Program-made: the position numbers and the translations under genes
Source: CAYXVF01 sp964468125
GTDB taxonomy: Bacteria; Myxococcota; XYA12-FULL-58-9; CAYXVF01
NCBI GenBank assembly: GCA_964468125.1
Contig: CAYXVF010000033.1
Span: 1-55,698 of the forward strand
Reading direction: 5' to 3'
DNA: 55,698 bases
Notes under the pieces: generated by a model
What the model saw: only the letters and a program-made list of their open reading frames with translations
What the model was told of the DNA's origin: nothing
Database searches by the model: none
In this document: in pieces, positions 1 to 8,448 of the stretch
How the letters are laid out: each line of letters starts with the position of its first letter
Numbering within the stretch: the first letter of the stretch is position 1

Positions 1-245
1 GCCTCCAACCGATTTCCGGGCGACGCCCGGAGGTCCGAAAGCACTGAGGCGAAATCGATAGCATCCAGCTTCCTTGCGACGACTCGGCTCACGTTCGCCC
101 AACCTTCCTTCGGCGGGACCTTACCCTGAAGGAAGAATCGTTCAACCTCCGAGCGCGCAAAACTCTGAATCGCCATTGAGCGCGATACCTATCACAGGTA
201 TACCGATATTCGGTATAAGCAAGGGACATTCCTTACACACCTCGC
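1..245. other. intergenic left edge, no gene recognised
   Basis: No reading frame here looks like a real protein. There is a short GC hairpin at 15-31 (TCCGGGC, 3-nt loop, GCCCGGA) and a pair of inverted repeats at 185-216, annotated separately. The stretch lies downstream of the arsR stop. It probably holds the 3' end or the promoter of a gene outside the window. Confidence 0.5.
185..216. promoter_or_regulatory. tandem inverted repeats, operator-like
   Basis: Two adjoining inverted repeats are visible. ATACCT at 185-190 pairs with AGGTAT at 196-201 (5-nt spacer). ATACCGA at 200-206 pairs with TCGGTAT at 210-216 (3-nt spacer). The half-site ATACC/GGTAT recurs, as expected for a dimeric regulator binding twice. 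The site is 30-60 bp beyond the arsR stop, so it may serve a promoter reading left out of the window. No regulator can be assigned. Confidence 0.4.
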
Positions 246-569
246 TCACTCGAACAGCTCGACGGCCTGTCGCTCCACGCTCTTCGCGATGTTGCCACAC
301 ACCGCGTCGCACATGCGCAGCGTGGCGCGGTCCGCGATCGAATAGTGAACGGTGGTGCCGTCGCGCTCCCGGTTGAGGATGCCCGCGGACTGCAGCTTTG
401 CAAGCTGCCGTGAAGCGGTTGGCTGCGGGCACTCCAGTGCCTCGGCGACCTCGCCTACGGAGTGCGGGCCGCTCTGGAGGAGAAAGAGGATCTTGAGGCG
501 CATGGGGTCACTCAGGACCTTGAATCGCTCGGCGATTTGCTGAAATCCAGCGTCGGTGGGTTTGCGCAT
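246..569 (-). CDS. ArsR-family winged-helix transcriptional regulator
   Basis: A 107-residue DNA-binding repressor of the ArsR/SmtB family. The winged helix is clear: LSDPMRLKILFLL, then the recognition helix around PQPTASRQLAKL, then the wing RERDGTTVHYSI. I chose ATG 569 because GGAGG lies 8 nt upstream and the length then fits the family; reading from 662 adds an atypical N-terminus that would span the inverted repeat at 596-619. The classic ELCVCDL metal box is absent. Three cysteines remain: C47 at the start of the recognition helix, and C87 and C91 in the C-terminal helix. A thiol- or sulfide-type switch is possible but is inference. It is the last gene after an RND efflux operon, which it probably controls. 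Confidence 0.88.
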   Translation of the reverse strand: MRKPTDAGFQQIAERFKVLSDPMRLKILFLLQSGPHSVGEVAEALECPQPTASRQLAKLQSAGILNRERDGTTVHYSIADRATLRMCDAVCGNIAKSVERQAVELFE

Positions 570-595
570 GTCGTCCGCCTCCACGCATTCATGCA

Positions 596-619
596 TGTGT
601 ATATACTGGTCTATACACA
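596..619. promoter_or_regulatory. perfect inverted repeat upstream of arsR
   Basis: TGTGTATA at 596-603 and TATACACA at 612-619 form a perfect 8-bp inverted repeat with an 8-nt spacer, 27 nt upstream of the chosen arsR start. The right size and position for an ArsR-type autoregulatory operator. The A/T-rich arms (TATAGA, TATATA on the minus strand) could include a -10. It lies just beyond the end of the RND permease gene, so arsR can be transcribed alone. Confidence 0.55.
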
Positions 620-655
620 CCTGAAGCGCTTCGCGCACGCCCGCGGACCCGGCTT

Positions 656-3600
656 TCAACACGCACGCGCCTCCGCTCCTAGCCCCGCGATCTCGGAGCT
701 CGACGTGGGTTCGGAGGCGAGCTCGGGCTTCACCGGTGGGTTGTTTCGGTACACCATATAATAGAGCACGGGCACCGCGGAGCGACTCACGAGCAGCGAC
801 GCAATTTCGCCCGCTATGAGCGAAATGGCGAGCCCTTGGAAGATCGGGTCAAAGAGAATCACTCCCGCACCGACCACGACCGCCATGGCGGTGAGGAGCA
901 TCGGCCGAAACCGCACGGCCCCCGCGTCGATCACCGCTTCCGCGAGCGGCATGCCCTCCCGCAGCCTGAGCTCGATGAAGTCCACCAGGATGATCGAATT
1001 GCGCACGACGATACCCGCGCCCGCCATGAACCCGATCATCGAAGTCGCGGAGAAGAACGCCCCCATCATTCCATGGGCGGGAAGAATACCTACCAGTGAG
1101 AAGGGAATCGCTGCCATCACGATGACCGGCGTGATGAAGGATCCGAACCAACCCACCATGAGGATGTAGATCAGCACCAAGACCGCGGCGAAGGCTACGC
1201 CGAGGTCACGAAACACTTCGAGCGTAATGTGCCACTCACCGTCCCATTTGATCGATGGTTTCTGCGTGCTGAAGGGCTGGGCGATGTTGAGGACCTCGAT
1301 CCCGTGCCCGTTTCCGCCATAGTCCTGCGGGTCGAGCGCTCCGATCCTCTCGTTCATCTGCGCAATCGCATACACCGGACTCTCGACGACGCCCGCCACG
1401 TCGCCGATCACATAAGTGACCGGCATGAGGTTCTTGTGATGGACCGTCTTCTCGTCGAAGGAGCGTTCGAGCCGGACGAGCTCTCGCAACGGAACGAGGG
1501 GTGGCGCCTGGCCAGGGATGGGCTCGGGTAAGGCGTTCGCATCTCCCGCGCGCACTCGGATGCCGAGGAGGTCCTCGGGGATGGTGCGCATGGCCCGAGG
1601 AATCTCGAGCACGAGGTTCACGTCCTCCTTCTCCTCTGGGATGTGAACCAAATCGACGCTCATGCCCTCCACCGCCATTCGCAGGGTGTGGGACACCGTG
1701 GCGGGACTCACGCCGTGGAGCGCGGCTTTCTCCTTGTCCACGACGAAACGCGCACGCTCTTGGTCCTCCTCGAAGTACCAATCGACATCGACGACTCCGG
1801 GCGTAGAATCGAAAATCGCTCGAATGTCGCGTGCGAGTCTTTCGCGGGTTTCCGCGTCCGGGCCATAGACCTCCGCCACCAAGGTCTGCAGCACAGGCGG
1901 CCCGGGCGGAACTTCCGCCACCGCGACCCGCGCTCCGTACCTCGCGGCGATCTCCGCCACCTTCGGTCGAACCCGCTTCGCGATGTCGTGACTCTGAGTC
2001 GCTCGGTCGTGTTTCGGCGTCAGGTTCACCTGGAGGTCCGCGACGTGTGCCCCGCGACGCATGAAATAGTGGCGAACGAGGCCGTTGAAGTTCATCGGCG
2101 CAGCGGTTCCGACGTAGATCTGATAGTCGAGCACCTCTTCTTCCTCACGAATGACCTCGGCCATTTCGCGGGCCACGCGGGCGGTGTGCTCGAGAGAGCT
2201 GCCCTCGGGCGTGTTCAGGATCACCTGGAACTCGCTCTTGTTGTCGAAGGGCAACATCTTGACCTTCACGAATTCCACCGCGACCAAACCCATGGCGCCG
2301 AGGAGTAGAACCGTGACCCCGACGAGGAAGCCCCAACGCGCGCGTACCCGTGCAATCAAAGGCTCCATTAACTTGCGGTAGGCGCGGGTGAAGTAGCTCC
2401 TGTCCTCTTCGCCCTCTCCGTGACCGTGTCCTGCGTCCGGGCGGAGCAAGCGAAGGGCGGCCCAGGGGGTCACGATGAACGCGATCGCGAGCGAAAAGAG
2501 CATGGCCGCGCTCGCACCGATGGGGATGGGCCGCATGTAGGGCCCCATCAATCCGCCCACAAATGCCATCGGCACCACGGCGAAGATGACGGTGAAAGTC
2601 GCGAGGATCGTTGGGTTGCCGACCTCATCTACCGCTTCGACCGCAACGCGCCAACGCGGGCGCCCCTCGTTCCGAGGCAGACGAATGTGGCGCACGATGT
2701 TTTCGACCACGACTATCGCGTCGTCGACGAGAATCCCGATCGAGAAGATCAGCGCAAAGAGGGTGATCCGGTTCAGCGTGAAACCCGCGAGGTAGAAGAC
2801 GAGAAGCGTCAGGGCGAGGGTCGACGGGATCGCGAGGGCGACGATCCACGACTCGCGCCATCCGAGGGTGAGAAGAATCAGAATCGAAACGCTGACCACC
2901 GCGATCATCATGTGAAACAGAAGCTCGTTCGATTTCTCCGACGCCGTGTCCCCATAGTGGCGTGTGACGGAAACCTCGATATCCTGGGGAATGATCCATC
3001 CTCGCTGGTCCTCCACCTTGCGCAGAACCGTTTCGGCCACACCGACCGCGTTCGTCCCGGGACGTTTCGCGACGGTGAGAGTTACCGCCGGGGCTTCGTG
3101 TGCGCGATTTGAGCTGGCCGCGCCCTTGCCAAAGAAGACGTAGTTCTTGGGCTCCTCCGCGCCGTCGATGATTTCGGCGACCTCGCGCAGATAGACCGGA
3201 CGGCCCGCGGCGGCGGCGATCACGATGTTGCCAACCTCCTCGGCACTCCGCAAAAAGGCACCGGTTTCGACGATGACCTCACGGTTCTCCGTCGTCAGCC
3301 CGCCAGCCCGAAATTGCCGATTGTTCTGTTGCAGTACCGGCACGAGACCGGCCGGACTCAGGTTTCGCGCCGCGAGCTTGACCGGGTCGAGAAGCACCCG
3401 AACCTGGCGCGCTGCGCCGCCGATGATCCGAGTCTCGGCGACGTTCTCCACCTGCTTGAGCTCCCCTTCGAGCTGCGCGGCTACCCGCCGCAGGGTCAGG
3501 TGGTCGTAGCGCTCGCTATGAAGGGTCAACCCGAGGATCGGGACGTCGTCGATCGATCGCAGCTTGACGAGAGGAGTCGAGACGCCGTGGGGGATCCGGT

Positions 3601-3973
3601 CGAAATTCGACGTGAGCTCGTGATTGAGGCGGACGAGAGCCTCCTCGGGCTCGGAGCCGACCTCGAAGCGCACGATGATGAGCGCCTCCCCGGGACGGGA
3701 CATCGAGTAGACGTACTCCACCCCCGGAACCTCCCAGAGCAGCTGCTCCATGGGACGGGTGGCCCGTTCCTCGACCTCCTTGGCGGTGAAGCCGGGCATG
3801 CCGACCATCACGTCGACCATCGGCACCTTGATCTGTGGCTCTTCTTCGCGAGGCAAGAGCGTCGTTGCTCCGACACCGAGCAGCACCGCCGTGATGACAA
3901 TCAGCGGCGTGAGCTTCGAATTGATGAACGCCTGCGCGACCTGTCCGGAGAATCCAACTTTCTTGCGGCTCAT
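656..3973 (-). CDS. RND-family efflux permease (AcrB/HAE-1-like)
   Basis: A 1105-residue inner-membrane proton-driven pump, normal length for the family. TM1 is near residues 22-40. TM4 carries the proton-relay pair in ILVDDAIVVVENI (D417, D418). The late TM10 segment reads GIVVRNSIILVDF, with Arg where AcrB has the relay Lys. The double Asp puts it nearer the drug/hydrophobe (HAE-1) branch than the CzcA/CusA metal branch. A His/Glu-rich cytoplasmic loop (GHGHGEGEED) is present. Its start overlaps the stop of the upstream membrane-fusion gene by 4 nt (ATGA), so translation is coupled. It should assemble with that protein and the TolC-type channel as one pump. Substrate is unknown. Confidence 0.93.
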   Translation of the reverse strand: MSRKKVGFSGQVAQAFINSKLTPLIVITAVLLGVGATTLLPREEEPQIKVPMVDVMVGMPGFTAKEVEERATRPMEQLLWEVPGVEYVYSMSRPGEALIIVRFEVGSEPEEALVRLNHELTSNFDRIPHGVSTPLVKLRSIDDVPILGLTLHSERYDHLTLRRVAAQLEGELKQVENVAETRIIGGAARQVRVLLDPVKLAARNLSPAGLVPVLQQNNRQFRAGGLTTENREVIVETGAFLRSAEEVGNIVIAAAAGRPVYLREVAEIIDGAEEPKNYVFFGKGAASSNRAHEAPAVTLTVAKRPGTNAVGVAETVLRKVEDQRGWIIPQDIEVSVTRHYGDTASEKSNELLFHMMIAVVSVSILILLTLGWRESWIVALAIPSTLALTLLVFYLAGFTLNRITLFALIFSIGILVDDAIVVVENIVRHIRLPRNEGRPRWRVAVEAVDEVGNPTILATFTVIFAVVPMAFVGGLMGPYMRPIPIGASAAMLFSLAIAFIVTPWAALRLLRPDAGHGHGEGEEDRSYFTRAYRKLMEPLIARVRARWGFLVGVTVLLLGAMGLVAVEFVKVKMLPFDNKSEFQVILNTPEGSSLEHTARVAREMAEVIREEEEVLDYQIYVGTAAPMNFNGLVRHYFMRRGAHVADLQVNLTPKHDRATQSHDIAKRVRPKVAEIAARYGARVAVAEVPPGPPVLQTLVAEVYGPDAETRERLARDIRAIFDSTPGVVDVDWYFEEDQERARFVVDKEKAALHGVSPATVSHTLRMAVEGMSVDLVHIPEEKEDVNLVLEIPRAMRTIPEDLLGIRVRAGDANALPEPIPGQAPPLVPLRELVRLERSFDEKTVHHKNLMPVTYVIGDVAGVVESPVYAIAQMNERIGALDPQDYGGNGHGIEVLNIAQPFSTQKPSIKWDGEWHITLEVFRDLGVAFAAVLVLIYILMVGWFGSFITPVIVMAAIPFSLVGILPAHGMMGAFFSATSMIGFMAGAGIVVRNSIILVDFIELRLREGMPLAEAVIDAGAVRFRPMLLTAMAVVVGAGVILFDPIFQGLAISLIAGEIASLLVSRSAVPVLYYMVYRNNPPVKPELASEPTSSSEIAGLGAEARAC

Positions 3974-4992
3974 GAGCGGACCTCGAGCGTTTGGCCGTCG
4001 ACGAGAATCTCCGCGCCTTCGGTGACGACGGTCTCGCCGGACTCGATCCCCGAAACGACCTCGACACGGTCACCGATCCGTTTGCCGGTCTTCACGAGAC
4101 GCATCTTCGCGACCTCGCCGTCCACCACAAAGACGAGCTCGAGCTGCCCCCGTTGCACCACCGCGCTCGTGGGCAGCTGGATCACCCGAGTCCGACCGGT
4201 GGGCACGAAGGCCCGGCCGAACTGACCGGTCTTGAGCCCCTTCTGCGCCGGGAGGTCTAGCTTGACGAGCAGCGTTCGACTGTTCGGATCCGTCGCCGGC
4301 GCGATCTCCGCCACCGTCGCATCGAAGCGTTCGTCGAAGGCCGAGAGCACGACGGGGATCGTCGCCCCGACGCCCACGAAACGGCTGAGTGCTTCAGATA
4401 CCGCGACCTCCAGGCGGTGCCGCGACGGGTCCTCGAGCTGCACGAGCGGTCGCCCGGGCGTTGCGAGATCGCCTACGTCCGCCATCTTCTGCGTGATCAC
4501 ACCATCGAAGGGTGCCCGCACCCGGGCGTAGTCGAGAATACTGCGCGCCTCGCGCACATTCGCCTGCGCGACGCGGTGTTGTGAAGCGACCTGATCGTAT
4601 TGCTGTCGCGTGACCGCGTCTTTCGCCAGCAGGGCCTCGTAGCGCTTCAAGTCTCCGAGCGCCTGCTCGTAGACCGCCTCTGCCTGCGCGAGCTTGGCCT
4701 CGACCTCGGCCACCTCGAGCACCGCGATGAGCTGCCCCTTTTGCACCCGTTCGCTGAGCTTCACCGGGAGCTTCGCGATGCGGCCACTGACTTTTGCTTC
4801 GAGGGTTGCGTGAAGCACCGCACGGACGGTCCCCACGACTTCTTCGGCTCCCTGAAGCGATTCAGCGTCGACCTGCATGACGTCGACGGCCGCGGGCGGC
4901 GGTGGGGCTTCCTGCTCCGGTCCGTGGTGCTCCTCGGCGCAGGCGCCGAGAGCCACGGCGAGCGCGGCTGCGGTCATGATGGGCTTCTTCAT
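3970..4992 (-). CDS. RND efflux periplasmic adaptor (membrane-fusion lipoprotein)
   Basis: A 340-residue adaptor bridging the RND permease and the outer-membrane channel. It starts MKKPIM at 4992, overlapping the stop of the channel gene (TGATGA). The signal peptide ends in lipobox ALGAC (Cys18), so it is an inner-membrane-anchored lipoprotein. The biotinyl-lipoyl half motifs (GTVRAVLHATLEAKVSGRI and RVRAPFDGVITQKMADVGD) flank a coiled-coil hairpin (residues about 75-130), followed by beta-barrel and membrane-proximal domains. This is the usual order and length for HlyD/AcrA-type adaptors. It is the middle gene of a three-gene pump operon. Confidence 0.93.
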   Translation of the reverse strand: MKKPIMTAAALAVALGACAEEHHGPEQEAPPPPAAVDVMQVDAESLQGAEEVVGTVRAVLHATLEAKVSGRIAKLPVKLSERVQKGQLIAVLEVAEVEAKLAQAEAVYEQALGDLKRYEALLAKDAVTRQQYDQVASQHRVAQANVREARSILDYARVRAPFDGVITQKMADVGDLATPGRPLVQLEDPSRHRLEVAVSEALSRFVGVGATIPVVLSAFDERFDATVAEIAPATDPNSRTLLVKLDLPAQKGLKTGQFGRAFVPTGRTRVIQLPTSAVVQRGQLELVFVVDGEVAKMRLVKTGKRIGDRVEVVSGIESGETVVTEGAEILVDGQTLEVRS

Positions 4993-6299
4993 CAGGTGTT
5001 CCCTTTCTCCAGGATGGGGAGGCCCAGCGCCTTGCGAAGCGCTGCGACAGCGATCCAACGGTCAGCTTCCGACTCCACGCGACGGGTCTGCGCCGCCGTC
5101 AGATTCGTCTCCGCATCGATGAGCTCGGTTGCGAGTGCGACTCCCTCCTCGAAGCGCGCCCGGGCGAGCATGGCGCTCTCTTCGGCGAGCGCGATCTCAC
5201 GCTCGGTCACGCGCAAACGCTCTAGGGCGTCGTCGACACGGATCCGCGCCTGGGTGGCTTCGAACTCGAGGTTGCGTTCGAGGTCCACGCGTTGGGAACG
5301 CACTTCACCCTCCGCCGCCTTCGCGCGACGCACTCGGGCGCGGGTGGCGAGTCCATCCCAGGCGGTCCAGCTCACACCGACCCCCAAGACGTAGGACAGC
5401 GAGTCGCCGTCGCTCTCAAACCCATAGTTGTAGAGGCCCGTGGCAAAGGCCTGGACGCTCGGGAGATAGCCAGAGGCGGCTTCGTCCACCGCCACCGCGC
5501 TGCGGGCGACCTGCAGCTGGAGGGCTTTGAGCTCGGGTCGGCCACGAACATCGCCCCCATCACCCGGTACGACGAGCGTCGGAGACCCATCTGCCACGCG
5601 AACAGGCTCGTCACTGCCCACGGCGGTCGTGAGCGCAGCGATGGCGAGAGCCTCGGCGTTCTTCGCCCGGATCAAATCCTCTCGGGCGCGCGCCAAGCGG
5701 ACCTCGACGTCGAGGAGCGCCTGCTTCAGCAGCGTGCCCTGCTCGAAGCGCTCTCGCGCGATCCGTGCGTTGGCCTCGAAGGCCTCCACCGCAGCGCTCG
5801 CGGCGCGAACGAAGCCCCGCGCCTTCTGCACGCCGTAGAAGGCGCGCGCCACCTGGAGCGCCAAAGCGCGCCGTACTGCCTCGATCTGCTCTTTCGACGC
5901 GTCGCGGGCAAACGCGGCGGCGTCTCGTGCCGCAAAGCGTCTCCCACCGATCCAGATGGGAACTTGGAGCGTCGCGTTCAGGTTTAGGTCGTCCACCGTC
6001 GGGAGGTCGTTGAAATCCAGGGCGGGGTCGAAGGCGCGTTGATTCACGATGCTCGCGAACACCTGAGCCGGGTTGTTGCTGACGCCATAGCTCAAGCCGA
6101 GCTGGAGGGTTGGGCTGAAGGCGCTAAGGGCCTCGGAAAGCCCCGCCTCGGCGACAGCAATGCGTTCGAGGGCGACTGTAACTTTCGGGTTGTTCTCTTG
6201 GGCCTGTGCGATCGCACGCTCGAGCGTCAGCTCCACGGGCGAAGCGTTCAGCTGGGCCGCAAGTAGGGTCGTGGCGAGTCCAATCATGCGTTTATTCAT
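4992..6299 (-). CDS. TolC-family outer-membrane efflux protein
   Basis: A 435-residue outer-membrane channel. It has a Sec signal (MNKRMIGLATTLLAAQLNA) and the two-fold repeated helical OEP domains; LTLERAIAQAQENNP is the typical first-repeat start. The start is uncertain: ATG 6299 gives a normal charged signal-peptide n-region, while ATG 6287 sits 7 nt after a good -10. No Shine-Dalgarno is seen for either. It is the first gene of the efflux operon; the adaptor start overlaps its stop. It is transcribed divergently from the DUF2892 gene, with operator-like palindromes between them. Confidence 0.92.
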   Translation of the reverse strand: MNKRMIGLATTLLAAQLNASPVELTLERAIAQAQENNPKVTVALERIAVAEAGLSEALSAFSPTLQLGLSYGVSNNPAQVFASIVNQRAFDPALDFNDLPTVDDLNLNATLQVPIWIGGRRFAARDAAAFARDASKEQIEAVRRALALQVARAFYGVQKARGFVRAASAAVEAFEANARIARERFEQGTLLKQALLDVEVRLARAREDLIRAKNAEALAIAALTTAVGSDEPVRVADGSPTLVVPGDGGDVRGRPELKALQLQVARSAVAVDEAASGYLPSVQAFATGLYNYGFESDGDSLSYVLGVGVSWTAWDGLATRARVRRAKAAEGEVRSQRVDLERNLEFEATQARIRVDDALERLRVTEREIALAEESAMLARARFEEGVALATELIDAETNLTAAQTRRVESEADRWIAVAALRKALGLPILEKGNT

Positions 6300-6323
6300 A
6301 TTTATAAATATTGTTCCCGTCAA
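6295..6323 (-). promoter_or_regulatory. putative promoter of efflux operon with palindrome
   Basis: On the minus strand TTGACG (6323-6318), a 17-nt spacer, and TATGAA (6300-6295). A perfect 14-bp palindrome ATATTTATAAATAT at 6298-6311 fills the spacer end and enters the -10. A repressor bound there would block polymerase. The promoter would put +1 at about 6288, next to ATG 6287, implying a leaderless message. This conflicts with the 6299 start favoured by the signal peptide. Confidence 0.5.
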
Positions 6324-6337
6324 GATAAAATAGCCAC

Positions 6338-6366
6338 TTGCAAACATTCGGATTTATAAATACAAA
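6338..6366 (+). promoter_or_regulatory. putative promoter of DUF2892 gene with palindrome
   Basis: TTGCAA (6338-6343), a 17-nt spacer, TACAAA (6361-6366), and ATG at 6373, 6 nt later. The palindrome ATTTATAAAT (6352-6361) sits immediately before and overlaps the -10, exactly as in the facing promoter. The two palindrome centres are 52 bp apart, about five helical turns, so one regulator could control both directions. Confidence 0.55.
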
Positions 6367-6372
6367 GAGTCC

Positions 6373-6576
6373 ATGAACATAGACCGTGCTGTTTTTGCTT
6401 TTGCAGGAGTCGTGGTGCTCGGAAGCGTCGCCTTGGGCGTCGCCGTTCACCCGGCGTGGTTCTTTCTCACCGGATTCGCGGGGCTCAACATGCTCCAGTC
6501 CGCATTTACCGGGTTTTGCCCGGCAGCGCTGCTAATGAAGCGCCTAGGCCTCGAGGCCGGGCCGGCCTTCGACTAG
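6373..6576 (+). CDS. DUF2892 (YgaP-type) small inner-membrane protein
   Basis: A 67-residue protein with two membrane helices. The segment FAGLNMLQSAFTGFCPAALLMKRLG matches the DUF2892 signature seen as the membrane anchor of the rhodanese YgaP and as a stand-alone protein: Gly, Asn, Gln, then TGFCP with one conserved Cys. No rhodanese domain is fused here. The cytochrome gene begins 9 nt after its stop, so the two are co-transcribed. In other bacteria DUF2892 genes often sit near ArsR regulators and sulfur functions. A sulfur-related role here is inference. Confidence 0.82.
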   Translation: MNIDRAVFAFAGVVVLGSVALGVAVHPAWFFLTGFAGLNMLQSAFTGFCPAALLMKRLGLEAGPAFD

Positions 6577-6585
6577 AGCAATCCC

Positions 6586-7794
6586 ATGATGATGCGATTC
6601 CTCCCCTTCGCGGGGGTGGTGTTGGCGATCGGCTGTTCCCCCCAGCGTGAAACCAGCACCTCCCCCGCCCCGGTCGAGCCTCATCCGCAGGCGGTCGAGC
6701 TCGCCAAGGGCCTCGAGCTTCCCTTGAATCTCGACGACCCAGCCCAGTGCGCGGTATGCCACAGCGCTGTTGCCGCCGAGTGGCGGGAGAGCATGCACGC
6801 ACGCGCGCATCAGGACAACGATCCTCTCTTTGCCGCCATGCGCGATTTTCGCCTCTCGAAGGGTCAACTGATCGAAGGCAAGTGTGAACGATGCCACTCA
6901 CCGCGAAGCACGGAATCACCGATTGCGCAAACGGGCGTGAGCTGCGCAACCTGCCACAACCTCGAGGCGGTGCATCTCGACCGAAAAGGCCACGGCATCA
7001 TGCTGCTCGAGTTTGCGCAGGACGACACGATGCGCTCCGCAAGGGATGTGGAGAACGGACGCTCGCCGGTGCACGGCAATGGCGCCGCTCATCCCGCTCT
7101 GGCCGACGGCAAGACGGTGTGCCTCGCCTGCCATCGGGACCACACCAATCCCGCAGGGGTCCCCGTATGCACCACCGGTTCGGAGCTCGAGGCGAGTAGC
7201 AGCGACGCGAGCTGTACATCGTGCCACATGCCCGAGGTGGCAGGCGCCTCCGGGCTCGTGAGCGACCGGGCCACGCACCGAAGCCACGCGTTCCTCGGCC
7301 CGCATCGGGCCTACCTTCAGGACGATCGCGACTTCCTCGCGTCAGCGGTGAAGCTCTCCGTCTCTCGCACGGAGCCCGGTGCCCGCGTGACGATGCGAAA
7401 CGAGAGCGCACACGGGTTCCCCAGCGGCTTTCCTGGTCGTACCGTGGTGCTTCGGCTCGAAGGCAAGGACAACCAGGGTCGCGTGCGGTGGCGCAACTTC
7501 GAGAGCGCGCCGATGGAAGAGAGCCCGCAGTCGGTGCTCAACAAGGTCTACGTAGACGAGGAGGGAGCGCCCACCCTCCCCCCGATGGCCAAGGCCTTGG
7601 GGCGTGATAATCGCCTGGCGCCGGATGAGACACGCACCCTCGACTTCGTTCTCCCGAAGGAGATCACCACCGTCGAAGCGTCTCTTCACTATAGTTTGAT
7701 CCCCGCCTCCGCCGCAAAGCGCCTCGGCTTCACGGATCCCATCTTGACGAAGAGCGTGGAAGTCGCCCGAGCGACGAGCGCACCTAGCCTCTAA
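6586..7794 (+). CDS. pentaheme c-type cytochrome lipoprotein
   Basis: A 402-residue secreted electron carrier. The signal peptide ends in lipobox AIGC (Cys17). Five CxxCH heme sites are present: CAVCH (55-59), CERCH (100-104), CATCH (120-124), CLACH (179-183) and CTSCH (210-214). Several free histidines between them could be distal ligands. The layout resembles the cytochrome c554/multiheme family. The C-terminal 170 residues have no heme and look like a beta-rich domain. It directly follows the DUF2892 gene and diverges from the efflux pump operon, so it probably belongs to the same response. Substrate and partner are unknown. Confidence 0.88.
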   Translation: MMMRFLPFAGVVLAIGCSPQRETSTSPAPVEPHPQAVELAKGLELPLNLDDPAQCAVCHSAVAAEWRESMHARAHQDNDPLFAAMRDFRLSKGQLIEGKCERCHSPRSTESPIAQTGVSCATCHNLEAVHLDRKGHGIMLLEFAQDDTMRSARDVENGRSPVHGNGAAHPALADGKTVCLACHRDHTNPAGVPVCTTGSELEASSSDASCTSCHMPEVAGASGLVSDRATHRSHAFLGPHRAYLQDDRDFLASAVKLSVSRTEPGARVTMRNESAHGFPSGFPGRTVVLRLEGKDNQGRVRWRNFESAPMEESPQSVLNKVYVDEEGAPTLPPMAKALGRDNRLAPDETRTLDFVLPKEITTVEASLHYSLIPASAAKRLGFTDPILTKSVEVARATSAPSL

Positions 7795-7819
7795 CCCTTC
7801 GTAGGACTACGATGGCCCC

Positions 7820-8434
7820 ATGACGGAACGCGATCGATTCGAAGACAAGGCCAAGGACTGGGACGAGCGCCCGGTACCGGTCCAGATCTCCCAAGCCGTT
7901 GGCGCCCTCTTGCACGAGCGGGTCGCCTGGACGCCGGAGATGAAGGTGATGGACTTCGGCGCGGGAACCGGCCTCGTTGCCTCACACATTGCCCAGCATG
8001 TCGACCGGGTCGTGGCGGTGGACGTGTCGCCGGCGATGCTCGACGCGCTCGCGAAGAAGCCGGAGCTCGAGGGCAAGGTCGAAACCCGCTGCCAGGACAT
8101 CGTCGAGGAGCCCTTGGGCGAAAGCTTCGACGCGGTCGTCAGCGCCATGGCCCTCCACCACGTGGAGGACACGGCGGCCGCGGTCAAACGGTTTCACGAG
8201 CACCTGAAACCCGGAGGGCAGCTGGCACTCGCGGATCTCGATGCGGAGGACGGCAGCTTCCACCCTCCGGGCACCGACGGCGTGTTTCATCACGGTTTTG
8301 AACGTGGCTCGCTGCAGCGAACGCTCGAAGCGGCGGGGTTTGAATCGGTCCATTTCGAGACGGCGGTCGAAATCGAGAAAGACGGAGGCAGCACCTACCC
8401 GATCTTCTTGGTCACGGCGCGGCGCAGCTCGTAG
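7820..8434 (+). CDS. class I SAM-dependent methyltransferase
   Basis: A 204-residue cytosolic methyltransferase. SAM motif I is VMDFGAGTGLVASHIA (residues about 42-57), with an acidic residue ending the second strand (VVAVDVSPAML), motif post-I QDIVEEPLGESFDAVVSAMALHH, and a Leu/Ala-rich motif III (LKPGGQLALADL). This is the COG2226/UbiE-like small-molecule fold; the acceptor cannot be named. No Shine-Dalgarno is seen. TACGAT ends 6 nt before the ATG, suggesting a leaderless start, although no good -35 matches. Confidence 0.87.
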   Translation: MTERDRFEDKAKDWDERPVPVQISQAVGALLHERVAWTPEMKVMDFGAGTGLVASHIAQHVDRVVAVDVSPAMLDALAKKPELEGKVETRCQDIVEEPLGESFDAVVSAMALHHVEDTAAAVKRFHEHLKPGGQLALADLDAEDGSFHPPGTDGVFHHGFERGSLQRTLEAAGFESVHFETAVEIEKDGGSTYPIFLVTARRSS

Positions 8435-8448
8435 CAACTGCCGGCCGC

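Noticed and set aside
1643..2308. 221-codon plus-strand frame
   Set aside because: Lies wholly opposite the RND permease, Arg/His-rich shadow frame.
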